Shown: in pieces, positions 12,940-23,411 of the stretch
Position numbering within the stretch: the stretch's first letter is position 1
How the letters are laid out: every line of letters starts with the position of its first letter
Assembly (NCBI GenBank): GCA_015143295.1
Contig: CM026551.1
Location: 45,062,034 to 45,126,033 of the forward strand
Length of the DNA: 64,000 bases
Direction: 5' to 3'
Origin: Tetracentron sinense
Lineage: Eukaryota; Streptophyta; Magnoliopsida; Trochodendrales; Trochodendraceae
Translations under genes and position numbers: made by a program
The notes under the pieces: generated by a model
The model's input: only the letters and a program-made list of their open reading frames with translations
Database searches by the model: none
Told to the model about the DNA's origin: nothing

Positions 12940-14030
12940 GGGCATTTACTGGGATGACCAATCGACCGATTAGAGGGGTTGACCGGTGGTCTACCTGTTG
13001 ACTGCTTCTGGTGACCGGTCAACTACTGGTCAAGAATTTTTGTATGGCCAAAATTTCCAGTGGGCTGTTTTTTGACCGGTCACCTCACGGATTTAGGTTT
13101 TCTACTTGGTTTCCATCTCCTATATTGCCCTATATATAAGTTGGATTTAAACCCCATTCGACCCAAGAGAATTGTGAGAGTTTACAAAGAGTTTCTAAAT
13201 GATATTTTGGGTTTCCCAAACCCATTAGACTCTCCTCTTCCACCCTAGAATATGCAAGACATTGTTTGATCTCTTGCTTGTTTATTCAATTGTTGGAATT
13301 CATCTAGGATTTATTAATTTAACAACCATCAACCCATTTTGTTAAGAACATTGGTTGGTGTGATCTGGATCCTTTGTGATGGAGTTCGATCGGAGAAGGA
13401 TCGTGGTTATTTGGTCAGTAGAACCCGAACCCATCATTGATGAAGATCGATAAGAAGATTGTGGTTTTGGAGATCTAAGAGAAGTACAAGCACGGGACTT
13501 ACAGGTACGTGATGACTTTTCGACAGTGTTGTCAGAACCGGGCTGGCCAGTCGAATCAGAAACTGGCCCCCTTCGCCAGTTCCCAAAACCCTCAAAATTG
13601 GAACTCTTTTAGAACCGGTGGTTGAAAACTGGTCAGAAACGGCTAGAACTGAGAAAAATTAGGAAAAAATGAAAGAATAAATTAGTTTTTTATGCAAAAA
13701 GTACACAGTCAAACCGGACCAATTAAATCGGTAGAATCGGGAACTAGGAACCGGTCACTCTACCGGTTCGATGCCCGGTTCAGTTATGAAAATAATGCTT
13801 TATCGAGGTGTGGAAGAATAAGAATTGAAGGATCGTAGTGTCGAGTCTGAAGGAGTCAGGTTCGAGTCTTGTAAGTATTTGTTTACTTTGTCTTAGTGAT
13901 ATCTCTTGCTGGACTAGGTCCCGTGATTTTTCCTAAAAGGGTTTCCGCATAAAAATACATTGTGTTGTTGTTTGCTTGTTTCCCTTATTCCGTACTTTAT
14001 TGTTCATCCTCCTTTAGTTAATAATTTAAT
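12940..14030 (+). mobile_element. Copia-type LTR, probably solo, interrupted by a MITE
   Basis: It shows the LTR order palindrome cluster (12958-13083: ACCGGTC, TTGACCGG and similar), TATA box (TATATATAAG at 13131-13140), leader, and a U5-like stretch with GGGTTTCCGCATAAAAATAC near 13940. The U5 wording resembles the minus-strand LTR at 50.5-51.7 kb. Exact ends and a target duplication were not found. No internal coding part adjoins it. Confidence 0.5.
13524..13797. mobile_element. hAT-like MITE inserted in the LTR above
   Basis: The left end CAGTGTTGTCAGAACCGG and the reversed right end CATTATTTTCATAACTGAAC are imperfect inverted repeats, both leading into GAACCGG words. Flanks CTTTTCGA (left) and CTTTATCGA (right) look like an approximate 8-bp target duplication. 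The interior is rich in ACCGG and CCGGT. Confidence 0.5.
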
Positions 14031-14543
14031 TGTTAAATCTTAAAAATGGTAGATAGACTTGTAGGGAGACCTAGCCACCCCATTGGGTTTGTGAGTTCTT
14101 GACTCAAACATAGAATTGGGATTCACCAAATCTCAAAATTTAACAACCACTAAGAATTTTATGAACCTACTCTCTAAGAAAATAGAAAAAGACACAAATA
14201 GTGTGATGTGCATATAATAATGTTAATTACTACCCCTTTATTTGCATATGTTTATTATTTATCTTGTCTTAACTTTTTTAATAATAATTTTTCTCTTGTT
14301 ATGTAGGAATTTGAGAGAGTTGCATAGGAATGATGATAAATCAAGGGTATAGATGACTTTTTATGTGAAAGCTCGGAAAAGAAAAACTAAATTCTCATTA
14401 TAAAAAAAGCTTGAGTATAGTGGAGAGGTGCAAGAAGTTTCATGCAAGTGGCCACGGGTTCAAGCTTTGCTACATTCATATTTTATTTTAAAGACCAAAG
14501 TGTGTAGAAACTTATTCCAAATGTATAAAGCATGGGGGCACCG
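14031..14543. other. Short intergenic stretch without a supported gene
   Basis: AT-rich sequence between the Copia LTR and the Gypsy solo LTR. I see no conserved coding frame or clear repeat in it. Confidence 0.5.
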
Positions 14544-16927
14544 TGTAGTGCCCCAGAACTTTTCATATCTAATGAACAATATTTTATTAGCCAATTGGCC
14601 TTTCACGTAATCTAATTAATAAATAAAGAAGAATTTGAAAATTATGAAATGTCAGAAATGTTCATTTTCGAAAGACGAATCCAACGTAAGTTGAATCGTC
14701 AAAATCCGATGAATGAGTCAAAAGATATGACCAAAATACCAAAGTAGGGAAAAATGAGGAAAATCAGCAGAATTGGCAAAAACACAGACCAACCGGTCAA
14801 TCGCTCCAGCCATTGGTCGACCACTCTCACCACCAGTCGATCGCTCTCGCACTAAAACTTGCATGAGAGATTTTTCCAGAGAGGGGATTTTAACCGGTCG
14901 ACCGCTCCTCACCACCAGTCGTCCGCTAGCCTACCGATCGACCGCTCCTCGAGCATTTTGCCTATTTTGGTCTGTATGGCTGAAATTTGAAGGATAGGAT
15001 GGTCATTTGACCAACCCATTTTCTATATAAGCCCAAATCCATGGATGAGGGTTTCATAAACCTTCAAAGCTCATATTTGGGAGATTTAGAGAAGAGAGAG
15101 AAGGGAAGAACTAGGGTTTGCTCAAGACCCATTTCAAGCAAGGATTTTCTCCACCAAGGATTGGATCTCATCTTGCCTCAAGTTCTCCTCCAAGTTTTAA
15201 AGGTTAGTACACCCTACTAACTCACTTAGCAATAACGTAGTTTTCTTTATTGTAAATGATGATTTCGATCTTGTATTCCTCTTCTTCTTAAAATGTGTTG
15301 TTCTCCCTAAATATAAACAAGATAAATGGAAGGTGTGTGATGTATGGATGGATGTGGTTGAGGCGATTGGATGCCATATGAGTGATGAACGTGTGTTGGA
15401 AGGAAACAGTGAATGGGCATTTCAAGCATAAAGAATATACCTTATGTGGTTTGATGAAATTTATGCACTAAGAAATTAAAAATGAAATGACTATGAATGT
15501 GTTGCATGCCATGTGTTTGATAAAACACCCACATGAGAATCTAATGGATTTAATAAAGAAAATGGAAGTGGGCTTTATGTGATTTTCCCTAAAAATGATA
15601 AGTTGATCAAATGCTCCATATGTTGTCTAAATCCTCTCATGATTATATTAAGAATGAAATGTTATACATCTTCCCTTTTGTTGCACATGCTATCATGATC
15701 ACTACAAGTGCTACACACATGATTCTTTTTATTTATTCATGTCATCATGATTATTACACAGTGCCTCACACACACACATGCATGTATTAACCGAGATTTT
15801 CCTAAAGTATAAAGTATACGAAACAACAAGAACAAGAAGGTGATTTACAATACGAATGATAAAGCCGGACATCGGGCTGGTAAAGGGTAGGGCATATCCC
15901 TAGGATATGTCATACCTGGCTCACAAGAAAAACAAGCATGAATGTCAAGGGTAGGGCATATTGGAAGATATGTCATACCTGGCTCACAAGAAAACAAGAC
16001 AAGGAGGTTGGTGTACCATTTTCTATATATATATTTCGTTGAAGGGAACTTACGTTCCCAGCTCACAAGTTGCTTCAAGGGTACTAACCTCTGGCTCACA
16101 AGTATACAAGCAAGTCAAGTCAAGAACATGTCAAGAATATGACAAGAACAAGCAAGAAAAGTGATTCCAAGAAAGACAAGATAAACATGTGTAATTGTCA
16201 CGAACAAGACCAAGACAAGAAACAAGTTTTCGAACATGACGAGCAAGTTTTGAAAGAAACATGAAAGAATATTTTCAAGTATAAGACATGATTCTAAGTA
16301 CGAGTTTTATCGAAGTTTTTCGCATTCATTCAAGCATGTCAAGATTATCATATTGCTTTACTTTCAATACTATTGTCATATACTGCTATTATTTGTTTAA
16401 ATTGATGTGATGAATTATATCTTGTTGCCTTGTATGATTGTTATTGCTATTGTTAGCTAGTAACTTGTACTTGCTGAGTATTCCATACTCAGCCATACTT
16501 TTATGTCGGCAGGTACCGAGGAAGCCCTCAACCCCGAGCCTTGGGTTGAGGAAGAGTATGTTGAGGAGAGAGAGCCTCCTATCCCGATACAGTCGCAGAA
16601 GGATAGGGACCGTGACATTTGGCCTTACTTAGATTACTATTGAGCGTAGTGGGCTCAATAGTTCTTTTTGTATTTTGCTATTTTGATAGGTGGGCATGTC
16701 CACCTTTGACATGATATGTTTTGTATATGTTAACTTGGAATACAGACCACCTTATATTGAAAAGAAAATTTTGGTTTACGCTTCCGCATTCATGATATAG
16801 CTTCTGCACTCTGATTCATGTTATATTATGGTATGATCACCTTGTTCATTGCAGGATGGTTTGGTAGGCAGGAATAGTCACCTCTAAAGTATCCCTTAAC
16901 TCTTAGGGGGTATTTTGGGGCGCAACA
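14544..16927 (+). mobile_element. Ty3/Gypsy solo LTR, about 2.4 kb
   Basis: It begins TGTAGTGCCCCAGAAC and ends GGGGCGCAACA. The flanks CACCG (14539-14543) and CATCG (16928-16932) match at four of five bases, as expected for an old target duplication. Inside are a palindrome cluster (14791-14945), a TATA box (CTATATAAGC at 15023), a leader, a 65-bp duplication and a GTCGGCAGGTACCGAGG segment near 16505. That last segment resembles the U5-side of the 61.1-63.1 kb LTR (GTCGGTAGG near 62714). No internal region is attached. The layout suggests the chromovirus (Tekay/Del-like) lineage, but no domain proves it. Confidence 0.7.
15884..16012 (+). repeat. 65-bp tandem duplication inside the solo LTR
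   Basis: GGGTAGGGCATAT followed by GATATGTCATACCTGGCTCA and CAAGAAAA occurs near 15884 and again near 15949. A third, diverged CTGGCTCACAAG follows at about 16090. Confidence 0.75.
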
Positions 16928-16972
16928 CATCGAGGGTCGTCAAAGCGAGATACATAGGATCCTCTCACAAGT

Positions 16973-17150
16973 GATATTCTAGCATCCAACAAGATCTTTG
17001 GAAGATCTTCAAATTGAAGCCAATTATAGGAGATATTCTAACATTCAACAAATCTTTGGAGGATCTTCAAATTGAAGCCAATTATGGGAGATATTCTAGC
17101 ATCCAACAAAATCTTTGGGAGATCTTCAAATTGAAGACTTAAATTGTGAA
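16973..17150 (+). repeat. 60-bp tandem repeat, three copies
   Basis: The unit GATATTCTAGCATCCAACAA followed by ATCTTTGG(A/G)(A/G)GATCTTCAAATTGAAG recurs near 16974, 17033 and 17092. Confidence 0.85.
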
Positions 17151-17210
17151 GATTCTCTCATATATAGGAGACCCACGGTTCTAGGGAGTCATCATCTTTC
17201 ATCTTTTTTT

Positions 17211-17234
17211 TCTTCTCTCTCTCCCTCCCTCCCC

Positions 17235-17272
<38 letters not shown>
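17211..17272 (+). repeat. CT-rich then (CA)n microsatellite
   Basis: A run of CTCTCT/CCCTCC units passes into a CACACACA run. An open frame across it (17115-17327) is low complexity and not a gene. Confidence 0.9.
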
Positions 17273-17961
17273 ATTATTCTCTTTTCTCTTTTATTTTTAT
17301 TTTCTATTTGTAATGGCGGAAAATTGAGTGGTGTAAAGTCGATCGAAGATTAATGAAAAAAGGATTATTTGCTTCATCAACCTTGTTTTGTATGTAACAA
17401 TGATCAACTAATTCACGATAAAGGAAGAAGGAGGAAACCAAGAACTCGGTAGGATTTATCTTTATTTTAGTTTTTAAACTCTTCAAAAATTATATTTTTA
17501 TGAAAAAAATACTTAATCGGAATTTTAATTAAAATTTTCCCAAAATCTATCTTTCGATCCAGAGCATTTGCTTGCTTATTAGATCGTGTTACATTAAAGA
17601 ATTTAGAAATTGATTTTAGGATTAATCTTATTTGATTTTTAGTGAAATCCTGATCCCCTATTCTCATTCAACTTTACCAAAGTTATCTTCTCTTCTTTTA
17701 TTCGTTCTACTAGTTTTATTTTACTTTAAAATCATTATCTTATCATAACAATTTTTAATCGGTTTTTATCAAATCTAAGAAGAAATTTCGAATAAATTGT
17801 ACCCGTTTAACAAATCTCAATGAATCAACCCCGTTTTGCCGCTAGTTTACAACAGAAAGTGTGCATTCAGGTTAATTATATTTGACCACATCATAGTGCA
17901 ACAAATAAGTCCATGCAATATTATTGGATGAATGGCCGTGACACTTTGCCAAGATCAAGGC

Positions 17962-18342
17962 TGTTAGATTTGTTCCAATTTCAGCAAGGGAGATCGATCG
18001 CCCAAGATGGGCGATCTATTGCCAGTATTGGAGATCGATCACCCCCTTGGGAGATCGATCACCTAAAGCGTAGAGTTTTTGGATTTTTAATAATTTCTGA
18101 GTTTTTTCTTATTTAAGACCCTCTTTGAACTAGGGTTTCTTAAGGGGAGTTAATAGAATTGAAGCCAAAATTTTCTTTGAGAGAGAGAGTGTTTAAGAGG
18201 TTGAGGAACCATTATAGCTCTTTGTTATTGATAATTAGTGAAGAAGAGATCTCTCCGTGGACGTAGCCCAGTTAGGTGAACCACGTATATCTTGTGTATT
18301 CTTGTGTGTTTCTGTTTGCATTCTTTAGGTATCTTTTCACCA
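17962..18342 (+). repeat. 5' LTR of the Tork-like Copia element
   Basis: Starts TGTTAGATTTGTTCC and ends near TTTTCACCA. It holds a palindrome cluster at 17990-18066 (GATCGATCGCCC, GGGCGATC, GATCGATCACC), a TATA-like TTATTTAAG at about 18107 and a U5 segment CCGTGGACGTAG...ACCACGTATATC. It is about 47 bases longer than the 3' LTR because of extra palindromic sequence. Confidence 0.85.
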
Positions 18343-18429
18343 TAAATTAGTGTCAAAGCCAGGTTAGATTCGAAGCAATGCATCGAAGAGTTCCAGTGCC
18401 AAGTTCAATGTTGCAAGATTCGATGGGAA

Positions 18430-21400
18430 TGGCAACTTTGGATTATGGTAGAATCGGGTGAAAGATCTATTGATTCAACAAGGTTTACACAAAACCTTAA
18501 AAGGTAAAGAAAAGAAACCAGAGTCAATATCCGATGAAGATTGGGAAGATCTGAAATTGAAGGCGGCGAGCACCATTAGGTTAAGCCTATCTGACGACAT
18601 TCTCTATCACGTGGTCAATGAGGATTCAGCACCGAAGCTTTGGATGAAGCTTGAGAGCTTATATATGACAACATCGTTGTCAAAGAGGCTATTCCTAAAG
18701 CAGAAACTTCATACTACCAAGATGAAGGAAGGTGAGGATCTCACAAAGCACATCAATGCTCTCAACAGATTAGTCAATGACCTAGCAAGCATTGATGAGA
18801 AGGTCAGTGATGAAGATCATGCCCTACAACTTCTCTTTTCACTTCCGACCTCTTATGAGCATCTCATTACTACTCTACTCTATGAGAATGATTTTATAGA
18901 GTTAGAAGACACAGTAGCAACCCTACTTTCAAATGATTTGAGAAAGAAAAATCAGGAAGAGGAAAATACTCAGGTTAAGGGTTTGTTTGTTAGAGGAAGA
19001 GGAAAGGAAAGGGGAAAGGAGATAGAACAAAGAAGAGGAAGATCGAAATCAAAGTTTGGAAGTACCCTCAATGTCACAATTGCAAGAAATATGGTCACAT
19101 TAAGAAAGATTGCAGAATCCTAAAGGAGGAACCGGAAAGGGAGAAAGGAAAAGCCTCAGACCAAGCTAATGCAGCTTCGAAAGAAATTAGCCATGGCGAC
19201 GTCTTTTGCACCCATACAAGCAAGGAAACCTACTTTGACTCTTAAATTTTAGATTCCGCATGTTCATATCATGTGTCCAAATAGAAATTAGTTTGATACA
19301 TATAAAACCTATGATGGGGGTATAGTTTTGATGAGAAATGATGCAGTTTGTAAGACAGTAGGGATAGGTACTGTCAGGATAAAGATGTTCGATGGAGTTA
19401 TTCGAATCCTAATTGATGTAAGGCATGTACCAGATCTGAAAAAGAATTTGATTTCTTTGGGTACGATGGAAGCCGTTGGGTGTAAATACATAGTTTCAGG
19501 TGGAGCTCTAAAGGTAATCAAGGGAGTCCTTGTTATCCTGAATGGTATAAGGACTGAAACCCTATATAAGATGATAGGGAATACCGTAACAAGTAGAGCC
19601 ACGATTGGTCTATCAGAAGGGGATGATGAGACCAAACTATGGCACAGGAGACTAGGTCATATGAGCGAGAGGGCCTTAATGGAGTTTCATAGTAGAAAAC
19701 TCTTAAAAGGCATCAAAACCTGCAAGCTACAGTTCTGTGGGCACTGTGTATTCGGGAAGCAGTCGAGGGTGAGGTTCAAGACCTCTTCACACCGCAGTGA
19801 GGGAATTCTAGAGTATGTTCATTCAGATGTGTGGGGGCCAACCCCTGTGAAGTCACTGTCAGGATCTCTATATCATGTGACATTTATAGATGATTTTTCG
19901 AGAAAAGTTTGGGTGTACTATATGAAGAAAAAGTCAGATGTTTTTGGAATTTTCAAGCAGTGGAGAGCCAGAGTTGAAAAGTAGAGAGGAAAGCAAATGA
20001 AGTGTTTGAGTTCAGATAATGGGGGAGAATATACATCTACAAAATTCATTAAATTTTGTACAGATGAGGGTATTGCTCGAAACTTCACCACACCCAGAAC
20101 TCCACAACAGAATGGAGTGACAGAGCGAATGAACATAACACTCCAGAGAAAGCTCGGAGTATGAGGATCAGTGCTGGATTGAAGAAAGACTTCTAGGCAG
20201 AAGAAATCAACAAAACAAGTTTTCTGATAAATAGATCACCATCTAAAGTTTTAGATCTGAGGACACCAGAAGAGGTTTGGTCAAGTAAACCTTATGATTA
20301 TTCTATGTTAAGAATTTTTGGTTGTCTAGCATATGCACATGTGTATAGTGATCTGAGAAGTAAGCTTGATTCAAAATCAAGGAAGTGCATTTTTTCGGGT
20401 TTCCAGAAAGGAGTTAAAGGATATAGGTTATGGGATCCTGAAACAAGGAAGATTGTTGTGAGTAAGGATGTAGTCTTTGATGAGACTGCCATGATGAAAA
20501 AGGAGGAGCATTGTGATGATGCAATCGGCAGTAGTGAGCATTCAGTTCAAGTGGAGCTGGATAGATCTGAATCAGATGAAAGTGATGAAGAACCACCTCA
20601 GATCGAGAGAGTTGACCAACAGTCACAGCCACAAAGATCACAACGAGTTCGAAAAGCACCCAGAAGATATAATGATGACACAGACATGGTAGCTTTTACT
20701 CTCATGACTGAGAATGGGGAGCCATCCAGCTTCAAGGAAGCGGTGTCAGATGGTGATCATAGAAAGTGTGAGAAGGCTATGAATGAAGAGATGGAATCAC
20801 TACACAAGAACCAGACTTGCGATCTTGTAGAACTGCCTAAGGGAAAGAAAGTCATTGGCTGTATGTGGATTTCAGAAAGAAAGAACCTACCACTGAAAAC
20901 ATTGAAATAAAGTTCGAGGCAAGACTGGTTGCAAAAGGTTTGGCACAAAGAGAAGGAATAGATTTCAATGAAATCTTCTCACCAGTTGTAAAGCATACCT
21001 TTATCAGAATAATGTTATCGATAGTAACTATGCAAGACTTGGAGCTTGAACTGATGGATGTGAAGATAGCTTTCTTGCATTGAGAGCTAGATGAAGAGAT
21101 ATACATATGATAACCAGAGGGATTTCAGATGAGGGGACAAGCAGATCAAGTCTGCAAACTGAAGAGGTCTCTGTATGGTTTGAAGCAGTCACCCAAGCAA
21201 TGGTACAAGCGGTTTGAATCATTCATGCTGAAGAATGGGTATTCCAGAAGTGAGTATGACCACTGTCTCTATTTTAGAAAACTTAGAGATAGTTCCTTCA
21301 TATACTTAGCATTCTATGAGCATAACATGTTAATTTCTGCCAAAAGCATGTCAGAAGTAAAGATATTGAAGAAGCAACTCAGTAGTGAGTTTGAGATGAA

Positions 21401-22274
21401 AGACCTAGGTACAACAAAAGTGATTCTAGGCATGGAAATTCGAATAGATAGGAAATTGGAAAGACCATCTCTATCCCATGGGAAGTACATAAGGAGGGTC
21501 CTTGCAAGGTTCAATATGCAAGATGCAAAACCAGTAAGTACTCCATTAGCGGCACATTTCAGGTTATCATCTCAGTTATGCCCAGTGACAGATGAAGAGA
21601 AGGAAGAGATGGCTGAATTTCCATATGCAATTGTTGTGGGCAGCATGATGTATGCCATGGTTTGCACTTGACCTGACATCTCACAAGTTGTCAATGTTGT
21701 TAGTAGGTATATGGCAAATCCTAGAAAAGAACACTGGCAGACAGTGAAGTGGATTCTGAGGTACTTGAAGGGTATCATTGATGTTGGAGTCTTGTTTGAA
21801 AAGAGTGACAAATGTGAGGTAGTTGGGTATGTCGATTCCGATTATGCTGGGGACTTAGACGAGAAGGTCTACTACATGGTGTACTTGTTTACACTGGGTG
21901 GAGGATCAATTTATTGGAGATCCATGTTGCAGCCTACTACATCATTAGCAACGACCGAGACTGAATATATGACAACTTCAGAAGTATCCAAGGAAACTAT
22001 ATGGTTGAGAAGTTTGGTTGGTGAACTGGGAGTAAAGCAGGAGAAGATGATTCTTCACTGTGACAGTCAGAGTGCTATACATTTGGCGAAGAATCAAGTT
22101 TACCATTTAAGAACAAAGCACATTAATGTGCACTTCCATTTCATTAGAGACGCGATATCTGAAAATGAGATTTTGTTGGAGAAGATTCGTACAAGTGAGA
22201 ACCCTTTAGATATGATGACAAAGACTGTTACCATTTCCAAGTTTAAACATTGCTTGGACTTTGTTAACATTTGA
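18430..22274 (+). pseudogene. Copia polyprotein region of the Tork-like element (fossil)
   Basis: Approximate parts are gag 18.43-19.05 kb, a zinc-knuckle area near 19.08 kb, protease 19.2-19.5 kb, integrase 19.63-20.35 kb (HRRLGHMSE, HSDVWGP, TPQQNGV), reverse transcriptase 20.75-21.66 kb (QVCKLKRSLYGLKQSP) and RNase H 21.8-22.25 kb (YVDSDYAGD, HCDSQSAIHLAKN, RTKHINVHFHF). Domain order and motifs are standard Copia. The region is broken in several places. Confidence 0.85.
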
Positions 22275-22380
22275 TGTGATAGATGGAAGTCCACACCCTT
22301 GAGGGAGGGTGTGAAGATATCTTTGAAGATGCAGTTATCCTTCATCCGAGGCAGAGCAGAATTGAAGCCAAGGTGGAGAG

Positions 22381-22714
22381 TATTAGATTTGTTCCAAGTT
22401 TTGTAAGGGAGATCGATCGCTCCCTTGGGAGATCGATCGCCCAAAGCATAGACTTTCCTAATTTTTAATAATTTCTGAGTTTTTTCTTATTTAAGGCCCT
22501 CTTTGAACTAAGGTTGCTTAAGGGGAGTTAATAGAACTGAAGCCAAACTTTTCTTTGAGAGAGAGAGAGTGTTTGAGAGGTTGAAGAACCATTGCAACTC
22601 TTTGCTATTGATAATTAGTGAAGAAGAGATCTCTCCGTGGACGTAGCCTAGTTGGGTGAACCACGTAAATCTTGTGTGTTTCTATTTGCATTCTTTAGGC
22701 ACCTTTTTATCACA
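22381..22714 (+). repeat. 3' LTR of the Tork-like Copia element
   Basis: Aligned with 17962-18342 over its length. It carries only two GATCGATCG blocks (22411-22441), a TATA-like TTATTTAAG near 22487 and the same U5 segment, and ends ATCACA before AAGGC. Confidence 0.85.
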
Positions 22715-22719
22715 AAGGC

Positions 22720-23411
22720 TTAGCATGGAGTATTCCAATCAAGGCATGCTTGCCAAAAGCAATGCATGTCTTGAGCAGCCTTATCAAGGCATGAATTAGT
22801 CAGCTCTCTGTGACAGTGGAGTATGGATTTAACACTGTATACTATTAGATCATTCTTTCTGGTGAGGGTTATGCCAATCAGTAGAGGTACTACAGAGAAT
22901 AGATAGTTTTCTAGAGTGGACTGTTGCTAGTTCTAGTGAAAATTTCTTCATTTCTCTTCATCATCCTGGTACTTGTTGAACTCTGTCCTAAACAAAAGGG
23001 TTAAATTTCAGATTTTTCAATCTGATATTTCTTATTACCATCTTAAGATGAATCCTGCTTTTGTCTAAAGAACATCATCTCAAGGGGTAGCGAGATTGAA
23101 TAGCTAAACTTCATCGAGGGTTGTCAATTACAAACTTTCATGCTCAGCCAATGTAAGTTCAAAAAGTTGTACTAATCCCTTTCTCTTCATGTAGTCATTC
23201 TCCGATATCAAAACAGGTTATAGCACAACGAATAGCTATCGAGAACTTTTCATGTATACAACTTACATACTGAGGCCCCTCTCCAAGTTTAGCTTGAAAA
23301 AATAAAGGGACAACACTCCTCTGATGAGAATAAAATCCAAATTGGGAGTCGGAAAGAGACTAATATGGCTCAGTACTTGTATGCAGAAGCAATTTCCTTT
23401 GTGCATTCTTT
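22720..23411 (-). other. Downstream flank, probably the 3' UTR, of the remorin gene
   Basis: There is no coding frame with recognisable similarity here. The stretch lies between the Copia element and the remorin stop codon, so its right part should hold the remorin 3' UTR. I see no canonical AATAAA on the minus strand near the stop, so the poly(A) site is not placed. Confidence 0.5.

Larger units (their letters stand above)
16928..17956 (+). other. LTR-like fragment with promoter-like layout, family unknown
   Basis: Three 60-bp tandem repeats (16973-17150) are followed by a TATA-like CATATATAGG at about 17158 and a CT/CA-rich leader. I see no coding domain. It resembles a U3-R arrangement but I found no TG...CA borders. 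Confidence 0.35.
17962..22714 (+). mobile_element. Ty1/Copia retrotransposon, Tork/Tnt1-like, broken, both LTRs present
   Basis: LTRs are at 17962-18342 and 22381-22714, and both flanks carry AAGGC (17957-17961 and 22715-22719), a perfect 5-bp target duplication. A primer-binding site like TAGTGTCAAAGC lies just inside the 5' LTR (18348-18359) and a purine-rich GGTGGAGAG precedes the 3' LTR. The internal order is gag, protease, integrase, RT, RNase H, as in Copia. The gag wording (KDLLIQQGLHK, WEDLKLKA, LWMKLESLYM) is closest to Tnt1. It has several breaks. Over about 205 LTR bases compared by eye the two LTRs differ at roughly 7% of sites, which at 1.3e-8 per site per year is of the order of 2-3 million years. 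Confidence 0.9.

Noticed and set aside
17115-17327. 70-residue open frame
   Set aside because: It crosses a CT/CA microsatellite and translates to serine, leucine and threonine-histidine runs.
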